Shown in pieces: positions 24,246 to 31,726 of a DNA stretch of 64,000 nucleotides. Source of the stretch: Streptomyces lasiicapitis (GTDB lineage: Bacteria > Actinomycetota > Actinomycetes > Streptomycetales > Streptomycetaceae); the NCBI RefSeq assembly GCF_014646335.1, contig NZ_BMNG01000008.1, positions 140,833 to 204,832 of the forward strand. The letters run 5' to 3'. The position numbers were made by a program, and so were the translations under genes. Numbering within the stretch: position 1 is the stretch's first letter; each line of letters starts with the position of its first letter. The notes below the pieces were generated by a model. The model was given only the letters and a program-made list of their open reading frames with translations. It was not told the DNA's origin and did not search any database.

Positions 24246-25343
24246 ATGCTTTTCAACGGTGGGAACAGGATCGACGAGGCGACGGCGCACGCGGTGCGGG
24301 CGCTGCGCGCGGTGGCGACGGCGGAGTACGACTGGACGCGGCCCGCGGGCGGCCTGGAGTGGAGCTGCCTGTTCACTGCCGAGCACATCGGGGGCGACTT
24401 CACGGGGTACGCGGGGCAGCTCACCGGGCGCACGGCGGGCACGGGCGCGTATGTGCCCTTCGACATCCACCTCGAGGAGGGCACCGACGCGGACGGCGCG
24501 GTGCGGGTCGTCGAGGCGACGGCGGGGATGCTGGCGGCGGTCGTGCGGACGACGCCGCCGGGGGTGCGGGGGTGGCATCCGTACCTGTACGGCAGCTCGG
24601 ACGCCGCCGGTTTCGCGGCGATGGGCAGCGTCGAGCTGCTCCTGCACACGTACGACATCCTGCGGGCCTTCGACGTCGCCTACGAGCCCCCGGCGGAGCT
24701 GTGCGAGGCGCTGCTCGCGCGGCAGTTCCCGAAGGTCGCGCCCGCGCGGGACGGGGAGGGGCACTGGGAGGTGCTCCTCTGGGCCACCGGGCGGGGCGAG
24801 CGTGCGGGGCACGGGCGGCTCGAGCGGTGGAGGTGGCACAACCCGCTGCACCTGCCCGCGGGGCCCGTCGCGCTGGTCGAGGTGGCGGTGGACGCCGCCG
24901 CCGATCTCGCCGCGGGCGGTGACGGGGGTTTCCGGTGGGTCGAGGGCGGGCCCTTCGAGGGGACTCGGGGGGCTGCCGGGCGCATCGCGAAGGCGTATGC
25001 GGCGGGGACGCACCGGCCCGAGTGGGGGATGTTCGCCGTCGTCCGTGAAGAGGATCAGCTCGCCGTCGGGGCCATGGGGTTCCATGGGGCGCCCGATGAG
25101 GAGGGGTGGGCCGAGGTCGGGTACGACCTGGTGCCGGCCGCCCGTGGCAACGGGTACGCGACGCAGGCGCTGAGTGCGCTCGCGGAATTCACCTTGGGGC
25201 AGGCGGGCGACGTCCCCCTGTCGGGGCTGCGTGCGCTCGCCGACCCGGACAACACCGCGTCCCACGGCGTCCTGACTCGGGCGGGATTCGTCCGTGCCGC
25301 CGACCGGGACGCCAACCTCACCTTCGAGCTCCGTCGGCCCTGA
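24246..25343 (+). CDS. Fusion: DinB-like mycothiol isomerase/transferase domain plus GNAT acetyltransferase
   Basis: 365 residues with two different folds. Residues 1 to about 240 resemble the maleylpyruvate-isomerase/DinB family that uses mycothiol and a metal: a four-helix start (DEATAHAVRALRAVATAEYDW), LFTAEHIGGDF and VELLLHTYDILRAFDV carry the His/Asp ligands. Residues about 240-365 are a GNAT domain with motif A VGYDLVPAARGNGYATQALSALAEF (acetyl-CoA pyrophosphate loop RGNGYA) and the closing NTASHGVLTRAGFVRA. No frameshift is seen, so it appears to be a genuine fusion. A second, unfused family member lies at 26711. Function unknown; thiol-linked detoxification is plausible. Confidence 0.82.
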   Translation: MLFNGGNRIDEATAHAVRALRAVATAEYDWTRPAGGLEWSCLFTAEHIGGDFTGYAGQLTGRTAGTGAYVPFDIHLEEGTDADGAVRVVEATAGMLAAVVRTTPPGVRGWHPYLYGSSDAAGFAAMGSVELLLHTYDILRAFDVAYEPPAELCEALLARQFPKVAPARDGEGHWEVLLWATGRGERAGHGRLERWRWHNPLHLPAGPVALVEVAVDAAADLAAGGDGGFRWVEGGPFEGTRGAAGRIAKAYAAGTHRPEWGMFAVVREEDQLAVGAMGFHGAPDEEGWAEVGYDLVPAARGNGYATQALSALAEFTLGQAGDVPLSGLRALADPDNTASHGVLTRAGFVRAADRDANLTFELRRP

Positions 25344-25345
25344 CC

Positions 25346-26626
25346 ATGCCCTCTCACATACCCCCGCGCACCCGCATGCCCATAGCCGTCCACACCCTCG
25401 GTGTCGCCGTCTTCGCGCTCGGTACCAGTGAGTTCATGCTGTCGGGGCTGCTGCCGGACGTGGCGGACGACATGGGCGTCTCGGTGCCGCGGGCGGGGCT
25501 GTTGATCTCGGCGTTCGCCATCGGGATGGTCGTGGGGGCGCCGTTGCTCGCGGCGGCCACGTTGCGGCTGCCGCGGCGGGCGACGCTGGTCGCGCTCCTC
25601 GGAGTGTTCGGGCTCGGGCAGATCGCGGGGGCGATCGCGCCGTCGTACGGGATCCTCTTCGCGTCGCGTGTCGTCAGCGCGCTGGCCTGTGCCGGGTTCT
25701 GGGCGGTCGGCGCGTCCGTGGCCGTGGCGATGGTGCCGGTGACGCAGCGGGCGCGGGCCATCGCAGTGATGCTCGGCGGTCTCTCCATCGCCAACGTCCT
25801 CGGCGTACCGGCGGGCGCCTTCCTCGGGGACCACTTCGGGTGGCGGTCCGCGTTCTGGGCGGTGGCGGCGGCCTCGGGGCTCGCGCTCGTGGGTGTCGTC
25901 GCGCTCGTGCCGCGGATCGAGCGGCCCGCCGAACAGCCTGTGCTGCGGCGGGAGTTGGTCATCTACCGGGATCGGCAGGTGTGGCTCGCCGTCGCCGTCG
26001 TCGCGCTCGCCGCGGGCGGCGTGTTCTGCGCTTTCAGCTATCTCGCGCCGCTGCTGACGGATGTCGCGGGGATGCGGGAGGGATGGGTTCCGGCGGTGCT
26101 CGCGCTGTTCGGCGTGGGCGCGCTCATCGGGACCGCCATCGGCGGGCGCGTCACCGACGGGCGGATCTTCACCGTGCTGTTCAGCGGGATCGCCGCCTCG
26201 ACCGTGTTCCTCACCGCCCTCGCCCTCTTCTCCGCCACCGCCGCCGCGGCCGTCGTCCTCGCCTTCCTGCTCGGCGTCTCCGCCTTCTACACCGGGCCCG
26301 CGCTCAACGCCCGCGTCTTCGAGGTCGCCACCGCCGCGCCCACCCTCGCCGGTGCCACCGCCACCGCCGCCTTCAACCTCGGCAACACGGCCGGGCCCTG
26401 GCTCGGCGGCACCGTCATCGACGCGGGGCTCGGCTACGAGTCGGCCGCGTGGGCGGGCGCCGGGCTCACGACGTTCGCGATCGTTGCGGTGGCGGTTTCG
26501 TTGCGGGTGCGAGGGGGTTCGGGGAAGGAGTCCGCCAAGAGCGCTTTCACGGCCCGTACCGCGTACGAGAACGATCCGGACTGTCCGCCGGAGCCGGAAC
26601 CGGAGCGGGCGCCTCAGGCACAGTAG
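25346..26626 (+). CDS. MFS drug-efflux-type transporter (AraJ/Cmx-like, 12 TM)
   Basis: 426-residue major-facilitator protein of the drug:H+ antiporter group. It begins HTLGVAVFALGTSEFMLSGLLPDVADDMGVS, the start typical of AraJ/CmrA-like exporters. The motif-C-like GAIAPSYGILFASRVVSALACAGFWAVGASVAVAM and about twelve hydrophobic helices follow, then a short charged C-terminal tail. ATG is 2 bases after the upstream stop. The substrate cannot be deduced; related pumps export chloramphenicol or sugars. Confidence 0.87.
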   Translation: MPSHIPPRTRMPIAVHTLGVAVFALGTSEFMLSGLLPDVADDMGVSVPRAGLLISAFAIGMVVGAPLLAAATLRLPRRATLVALLGVFGLGQIAGAIAPSYGILFASRVVSALACAGFWAVGASVAVAMVPVTQRARAIAVMLGGLSIANVLGVPAGAFLGDHFGWRSAFWAVAAASGLALVGVVALVPRIERPAEQPVLRRELVIYRDRQVWLAVAVVALAAGGVFCAFSYLAPLLTDVAGMREGWVPAVLALFGVGALIGTAIGGRVTDGRIFTVLFSGIAASTVFLTALALFSATAAAAVVLAFLLGVSAFYTGPALNARVFEVATAAPTLAGATATAAFNLGNTAGPWLGGTVIDAGLGYESAAWAGAGLTTFAIVAVAVSLRVRGGSGKESAKSAFTARTAYENDPDCPPEPEPERAPQAQ

Positions 26627-26710
26627 GCGAGAGGGGCTCGGGGCGGGTCTCGACGGAAAACCCGGCCCCGGACGTTGCCTTTCGCGGCAGCGCCCGCTTG
26701 GCTGGCCGCC

Positions 26711-27388
26711 ATGACGAACGACGCGACCACGTCCGACGAAGCGCACGAAGCCGACCGCCCCGGCCGGCTCCTCCGTACCGAACGCGACGCTCTCATCCCC
26801 CTCCTGCGCGCCGCCGACGAAAAGGCTTTCGCTGCGCCCACCTGCTGCCCGGGCTGGGCGGTCCGCGACGTCCTCGCGCACTGTTCGGCGGCGCTCAGCC
26901 GCGTCATCGAGAGCCGCTTCGAGGAGGGTGTGTTCACCGCGGCGGGCAACGACCGCGACATCGCCGAGCGCACCGACTGGCCCAACTCCCGCATCGTGGA
27001 CGAGCTGGAGCACGGCATGACGAACGCGGGCGCCGCCATCGCCGCGTCCAAGGGCCTCTTCGACGGCGTGGCGCTCGGCGAGTGGGTGCACGCCGGTGAC
27101 GTACGGGATGCCTGGGGGCTGCCGGGCGCGTACGCGGGCGACGGTCTCGGCGACGCGTTGCCGCTGCTCGCCGCGTACACCAAACAGCGCGCCGCGCTGC
27201 CCCTGCACGCCGACCTCGACGGCTTCGACGAGCCGCTGATCCTCGGCGTCACCGACGGCAGCCGGCCCCCGGCCCGGTACATCGGTGACGCCCCGACCCT
27301 CATCCGGCTGTACGCGGGCCGCCCGCTCGACGGGTCGCGGTTCGAGCTCGCGGGTGTGACGCGGGAGGAGCTGACCATCTTCAACTGA
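26711..27388 (+). CDS. Maleylpyruvate isomerase (MDMPI/DinB) family protein
   Basis: 225-residue mycothiol-type DinB-fold protein. The characteristic CCPGWAVRDVLAHCSAALSRVI (about residues 41-62) and GEWVHAGDVRDAWGLPGAY (about 127-145) supply the His/Asp metal ligands. It would act in the cytoplasm on a thiol-conjugated small molecule; the substrate is unknown. It is the unfused counterpart of the N-terminal half of the protein at 24246. It is convergent with the secreted copper-module gene, 22 bases apart. Confidence 0.85.
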   Translation: MTNDATTSDEAHEADRPGRLLRTERDALIPLLRAADEKAFAAPTCCPGWAVRDVLAHCSAALSRVIESRFEEGVFTAAGNDRDIAERTDWPNSRIVDELEHGMTNAGAAIAASKGLFDGVALGEWVHAGDVRDAWGLPGAYAGDGLGDALPLLAAYTKQRAALPLHADLDGFDEPLILGVTDGSRPPARYIGDAPTLIRLYAGRPLDGSRFELAGVTREELTIFN

Positions 27389-27410
27389 GGCTCCGGGGGC
27401 GGGGGTTGGC

Positions 27411-28391
27411 TCAGTGTCCGTGGGGTGCGGTCGTGCTCCCGGTGTCGGTGCCCGTCCCTGTGTCGGCCCCGGTGTCGGTGTTGGTGTCGGCCCCGCTCCC
27501 GCCCGCGTGCACCGTGAACGCCGCAGTCCGCACCGTCCCCTCGTGCTTGAAGTCCAGGAACAGGCGGTACGCGCCCGTGCTCGGCGCCGTCGCCGTGAAG
27601 GACACCCGCGGTCCTGGCTTCGTGGCACCGTCGCCCACTTCGCCGTTCGGGTGGACGTGCAGGTACGCGAGGTCGCCCGCGCGCAGCGCGACCAGGTGGC
27701 CGTAGGCGCCCAGGTAGGGCTGGAGGTTGGTGACCGGCTTGCCGTCGCGGGTGACGCGCAGCGTCAGCTCGCGGGGCTTGCCGGGCTTCAACCCGCCGTC
27801 CAGGCGCACCTCGTAGCCGTCGCCCGCCTTCGCGGTGGGCTTCGCGGGCGGCAGCTCGGCCGCCGCGTACGCGCCCGTCACGGCGAGGTCCGTCCCCAGG
27901 GTTACCTTCTGCTTCGCCCGCGCGGGCGTGAAGTCCGCGAACACGCGGTAGTCCCCGGCCTTCGGCAGTGTCGCCGGGACGGACCAGGTGCCGTCGGCGG
28001 CGCGTGTGGGGTGCAGATGGCGGTACGTCGTCAGGTCGCGTGAGGCGACGATCAGGTGGAGTTCCTTGCCGTGATCCTTCTTGTACGTCTTCAAGGGCGT
28101 CCTTGAGGACTCCTTCAGGACGGTGAAGCGCAGGTCGGTGCGCTCGCCCGCCTCGGCGCGCGGCGTTTTCAGGTCGAGTGCGTAACCGCCGGCGGCGACC
28201 TGCAGGCCCGCCGGGGCCGTGCCGCCCTTCTTCTCGGCGCCCTGTTCCGGGTGCCCGCCGCCGTGGTCCTTCTTCTCGCTGTGCGCCACCGGCTTGCTCA
28301 CGGTGTCGACGTTCGTGCCCGCCGCGTACGCGGCGCCGAACGCCGCCGCGACGGCCGTGGCGTACGCGGTGATCCGCAGTCCTGTATTCAT
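27411..28391 (-). CDS. Secreted/membrane-anchored copper-module protein
   Basis: 326-residue exported protein. The N-terminal MNTGLRITAYATAVAAAFGAAYAAG is a signal peptide or anchor. A His/Lys-rich linker (SEKKDHGGGHPEQGAEKKGG) follows, then two beta-rich domains with HLHPTRAADGTWSVPATLPKAGDYRVF and YLHVHPNGEVGD that look suited to metal binding outside the cell. The C-terminus is a low-complexity DTNTDTGADTGTGTDTG stretch ending PHGH. It diverges from copA across two CsoR-like operators, so both should respond to copper. The biochemical role is not known; periplasm-equivalent copper buffering is the simplest guess. Confidence 0.8.
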   Translation of the reverse strand: MNTGLRITAYATAVAAAFGAAYAAGTNVDTVSKPVAHSEKKDHGGGHPEQGAEKKGGTAPAGLQVAAGGYALDLKTPRAEAGERTDLRFTVLKESSRTPLKTYKKDHGKELHLIVASRDLTTYRHLHPTRAADGTWSVPATLPKAGDYRVFADFTPARAKQKVTLGTDLAVTGAYAAAELPPAKPTAKAGDGYEVRLDGGLKPGKPRELTLRVTRDGKPVTNLQPYLGAYGHLVALRAGDLAYLHVHPNGEVGDGATKPGPRVSFTATAPSTGAYRLFLDFKHEGTVRTAAFTVHAGGSGADTNTDTGADTGTGTDTGSTTAPHGH

Positions 28392-28400
28392 GAGAACGAC

Positions 28401-28419
28401 GATACCCCCTGGGGGTATC
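28401..28419. promoter_or_regulatory. CsoR-like copper operator 1
   Basis: GATACCCCCTGGGGGTATC, a perfect palindrome with 9-bp arms, 10 bases upstream of the secreted-protein start. It fits the TACCC...GGGTA form of CsoR operators in Streptomyces and mycobacteria. Confidence 0.8.
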
Positions 28420-28460
28420 AAGTCAAGCCCGATTCTCCCCCGGGATCTTCTTGCGTTCTG

Positions 28461-28477
28461 ATACCCCCCAGGGGTAT
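28461..28477. promoter_or_regulatory. CsoR-like copper operator 2
   Basis: ATACCCC-CCA-GGGGTAT lies 58 bases before copA and 41 bases from operator 1. Placed between divergent genes, the two sites should let one copper sensor control both transcripts. No csoR gene is in the window. Confidence 0.78.
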
Positions 28478-28534
28478 ACATGGACTCGTAAGGCAATACC
28501 GACCCGGGGTACCCGGCCATGAGGAGCAGCTGGC

Positions 28535-30808
28535 ATGTCCACCACTGAGACAGCACAGACGGCGCAGGTGGAACTCTCCATCGGCGGCATGACCTGCGCC
28601 TCGTGCGCCGCCCGCATCGAGAAGAAGCTCAACCGCATGGACGGGGTGGCGGCGACCGTCAACTACGCCACCGAGAAGGCCAAGGTCACGTACGACGGCG
28701 ACGACGTCGCCGTGGCCGACCTGATCGCCACCGTCGAGGCCACGGGATACACCGCCCAGGAGCCCGCCCCGCCGAGCGCGGAGCCCGGCGGGGCAGGTGC
28801 GGGTGAGGCAGGCGGTGCGGACGCCGACGCGCTGCGGCCGCTGCGGGAGCGGCTGATCACCGCCGTCGTGCTCTCCGTGCCCGTCATCGCGATGGCGATG
28901 GTCCCGGCCCTCCAGTTCGAGTACTGGCAGTGGCTGTCCCTGACGCTCGCGGCGCCTGTCGTGACGTACGCCGCCTGGCCCTTCCACAAGGCGGCCGTCA
29001 CCAACGCCCGGCACGGCGCGGCCACCATGGACACGCTGATATCGGTCGGTACGTCGGCGGCGTTCCTGTGGTCGCTGTGGGCGCTGTTCTTCGGCTCGGC
29101 CGGGATGCCCGGCATGACGCACGCCTTCGAGCTGACCATCGAGCGCAGCGACGGCGCCGGGAACATCTACCTGGAGGCCGCGGCCGGCGTCACCGCCTTC
29201 ATCCTCGCCGGGCGGTACTTCGAGGCCCGCTCCAAGCGGAAGGCGGGCGCGGCTCTCAAGGCGCTGCTCGAACTGGGGGCGAAGGACGTCACCGTGCTGC
29301 GGGGTGGGACTGAAAAGAACGTTCTAGTTAGTGAGTTGATGGTTGGCGACCGGTTCCTCGTGCGGCCCGGTGAGAAGATCGCCACCGACGGGCGGGTCGT
29401 CGAGGGCACCTCCGCCGTCGACGCCTCCATGCTCACCGGCGAGTCCGTGCCCGTCGAGGTCGCGCCCGGCGACGCCGTCACCGGCGCCACCCTGAACGTC
29501 GGCGGCCGTCTCGTCGTCGAGGCCACGCGGGTCGGCGCCGACACTCAACTGGCGCGCATGGCACGGCTCGTGGAGGACGCGCAGAACGGCAAGGCGGCGG
29601 CCCAGCGGCTCGCCGACCGCATCTCCGGCGTGTTCGTGCCCGTCGTCATCGCGCTCGCCGTGGCCACGCTCGGGTTCTGGCTCGGCAACGGTTCCGGTCT
29701 GACGGCCGCGTTCACCGCCGCCGTCGCCGTACTGATCATTGCCTGCCCCTGCGCCCTGGGCCTCGCCACGCCGACCGCGCTGATGGTCGGCACCGGGCGC
29801 GGCGCCCAGCTCGGCATCCTCATCAAGGGCCCGGAGGTCCTGGAGACCACGCGACGCGTCGACACGATCGTGCTCGACAAGACCGGGACGGTGACCACGG
29901 GGCGGATGACGCTGCTCGCGACGCACGTCGGCGAGAACGCGACCGAGGACGAAGTGCTGCGGATCGCGGGCGCGTTGGAGCACTCCTCCGAGCACCCCAT
30001 CGCGCAGGCCGTCGCCGCGGGGGCCACCGAGCGGGTCGGCGCGCTGCCGACGCCGGAGGACTTCGCCAACGTCCCCGGGCTCGGGGTGCAGGGGATCGTC
30101 GAGGGGCACGCGGTCCTTGTCGGCCGTGAGCAGTTGCTCGCCGAGTGGGAGATCCACCTTTCGTCGGAGCTGAAGCGGGCCAAGGACGCGGCCGAGGCCG
30201 CCGGGCGTACGGCCATCGCGGTCGCCTGGGACGGCGAGGCGCGGGCCGTGCTCGAAGTGGCCGACGCCGTGAAGGAGACCAGCCCGGAAGCCATTCGCAG
30301 GCTGCGCGAGCTCGGCCTCACGCCGATGCTGCTGACCGGGGACAACGCCGCCGTCGCGGCGTCCGTCGCCGCCGAGGTCGGCATCGCGCCGGAGCACGTC
30401 ATCGCGGAGGTCCTTCCGCAGGACAAGGTCGACGTGGTCAAGCGCCTTCAGGCCGAGGGCCGTTCGGTGGCCATGGTCGGCGACGGCGTCAACGACGCGG
30501 CGGCGCTCGCGCAGGCCGACCTGGGGCTCGCCATGGGGACGGGGACGGACGCCGCCATCGAGGCCGGTGACCTGACCCTGGTCCGCGGTGACCTGCGGGC
30601 GGCGGCCGACGCGATCCGGCTCTCGCGCCACACCCTCGGCACCATCAAGTCCAACCTGTTCTGGGCCTTCGCCTACAACGTCGCCGCGTTGCCGCTCGCC
30701 GCGGCCGGGCTGCTCAACCCGATGCTCGCGGGGGCCGCGATGGCCTTCTCCTCGGTCTTCGTGGTGGGCAACAGCCTGCGGCTGCGCGGGTTCAAGGCGC
30801 TGAGCTGA
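28535..30808 (+). CDS. copA: Copper-exporting P1B-type ATPase CopA
   Basis: 757-residue P1B ATPase that pumps Cu(I) out of the cell. It has an N-terminal heavy-metal-associated domain with MTCASC (Cys21, Cys24), membrane helices, the actuator TGES, and the transmembrane CPCALG metal site. The phosphorylation motif DKTGT, SSEHPIA (nucleotide-binding His-Pro), TGDN and GDGVNDAAAL are also present. All catalytic residues seen are intact. A short stretch at 29306-29348 (TEKNVLVSELMVG) uses unusual codons including CTA, GTT, AGT and TTG. GAGGAG precedes the ATG; CsoR-like operators lie upstream. A hairpin terminator follows. Confidence 0.96.
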   Translation: MSTTETAQTAQVELSIGGMTCASCAARIEKKLNRMDGVAATVNYATEKAKVTYDGDDVAVADLIATVEATGYTAQEPAPPSAEPGGAGAGEAGGADADALRPLRERLITAVVLSVPVIAMAMVPALQFEYWQWLSLTLAAPVVTYAAWPFHKAAVTNARHGAATMDTLISVGTSAAFLWSLWALFFGSAGMPGMTHAFELTIERSDGAGNIYLEAAAGVTAFILAGRYFEARSKRKAGAALKALLELGAKDVTVLRGGTEKNVLVSELMVGDRFLVRPGEKIATDGRVVEGTSAVDASMLTGESVPVEVAPGDAVTGATLNVGGRLVVEATRVGADTQLARMARLVEDAQNGKAAAQRLADRISGVFVPVVIALAVATLGFWLGNGSGLTAAFTAAVAVLIIACPCALGLATPTALMVGTGRGAQLGILIKGPEVLETTRRVDTIVLDKTGTVTTGRMTLLATHVGENATEDEVLRIAGALEHSSEHPIAQAVAAGATERVGALPTPEDFANVPGLGVQGIVEGHAVLVGREQLLAEWEIHLSSELKRAKDAAEAAGRTAIAVAWDGEARAVLEVADAVKETSPEAIRRLRELGLTPMLLTGDNAAVAASVAAEVGIAPEHVIAEVLPQDKVDVVKRLQAEGRSVAMVGDGVNDAAALAQADLGLAMGTGTDAAIEAGDLTLVRGDLRAAADAIRLSRHTLGTIKSNLFWAFAYNVAALPLAAAGLLNPMLAGAAMAFSSVFVVGNSLRLRGFKALS

Positions 30809-30851
30809 GGTTTCGGGCGCGGCGTGGCTTGTTGGATACGGTACGTGGCTT

Positions 30852-30889
30852 GATCACCCCGGTGCGGTGGGATTCGCGCCGGGGTGATC
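30852..30889. terminator. Terminator after copA
   Basis: 11-bp stem GATCACCCCGG/CCGGGGTGATC with a 16-base loop, 44 bases beyond the copA stop and before the cutC promoter region. Confidence 0.75.
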
Positions 30890-30905
30890 TGCGCGTACCC
30901 TGGTA

Positions 30906-30921
30906 ATTGGACTAGACCTGT
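30906..30921. promoter_or_regulatory. DasR-like operator upstream of cutC
   Basis: ATTGGACTAGACCTGT matches 12 of 16 dre positions (ACTGGTCTAGACCACT) with the CTAGACC core, the same score as the nagK site. It lies 76 bases before the cutC ATG. A GlcNAc-responsive operator here would place cutC in the amino-sugar regulon rather than the copper one. Confidence 0.55.
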
Positions 30922-30996
30922 GTTTCTGTGGTCGCCGCTCCGCACGACGCCCACGCCCGCCTGCCAGCAGGCTCCGACGCCCTAAGGAAGACATCC

Positions 30997-31686
30997 ATGA
31001 GCAAGCGCGCGCTCCTGGAGGTGATCGCCCTCGACGCCGAGGACGCGATCGCCGCCCAGGCCGGAGGTGCGGACCGCCTCGAGCTGGTCACCGACATGGC
31101 CGCGGACGGGCTCACGCCGTCCCTGGAGACCTTCGCGGAGATCCGTTCCTCGGTCGGCATCGCGCTGCGCGTCATGCTGCGGCTCGCGGACGGGTTCGCG
31201 GCGGGGGACGTCTCCGAGCTGGTACGCCGGGCGCGGGAGCTGCGGGACGCGGGGGCCGAGGAGTTCGTGCTCGGGTTCCTGGACGAATCCGGGGGCGCGG
31301 ACGTGGCTGCCGTCGAGGCGGTCGTGGGGGCGTTGGACGGGTGCCGGTGGACGTTCCACCGGGCCGTCGACCGGGCCGCCGACCGGGACGCCCTGCGCAA
31401 GCAGCTCGCGGACCTGCCCGGTCTGGACACGTACCTCACCGCAGGCGCCGCGGGCGGCGTCGACGAGGGGCTCCCCACCCTCCTCGCCGAGGCGGCGCGC
31501 TCCGGTGAGCCCGGGTACGAGCCCCGGATCCTCGTCGGCGGCGGCCTCCGCCTCGACCACGTCCCTGGGCTCCGGGCGGCCGGGGTCGACGCCTTCCACA
31601 TCGGCGGGGCGGCTCGGCCCCACGGGTGGGACGCGCCGGTCTCGGCGGAGGCGGTCTCGGCCTGGCGCCGGGCCCTGGACGCCTGA
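30997..31686 (+). CDS. cutC: CutC-family TIM-barrel protein
   Basis: 229-residue member of the CutC family. Landmarks: LEVIALDAEDAIAAQAGGADRLELVTDMAADGLTPS at the N-terminus, VMLR, FHRAVDRAADR, and the C-terminal LVGGGLRLDHV and FHIGGAARP phosphate-binding-like loops. CutC was named for copper homeostasis, but its enzymatic activity is not established, and the barrel with Gly-rich phosphate loops suggests a sugar-phosphate or similar ligand. AAGGAAG lies upstream of the ATG. It sits next to copA, yet the only operator visible is dre-like rather than CsoR-like. Confidence 0.88.
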   Translation: MSKRALLEVIALDAEDAIAAQAGGADRLELVTDMAADGLTPSLETFAEIRSSVGIALRVMLRLADGFAAGDVSELVRRARELRDAGAEEFVLGFLDESGGADVAAVEAVVGALDGCRWTFHRAVDRAADRDALRKQLADLPGLDTYLTAGAAGGVDEGLPTLLAEAARSGEPGYEPRILVGGGLRLDHVPGLRAAGVDAFHIGGAARPHGWDAPVSAEAVSAWRRALDA

Positions 31687-31726
31687 CGCCCGACCCGCCC
31701 GCCGGGACCTCTCCCGCACCGTCACC

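Noticed and set aside
24246..25343. Frameshift joining two separate genes instead of a fusion
   Set aside because: No stop, start, ribosome site or break in codon bias is seen at the domain junction near 24960.
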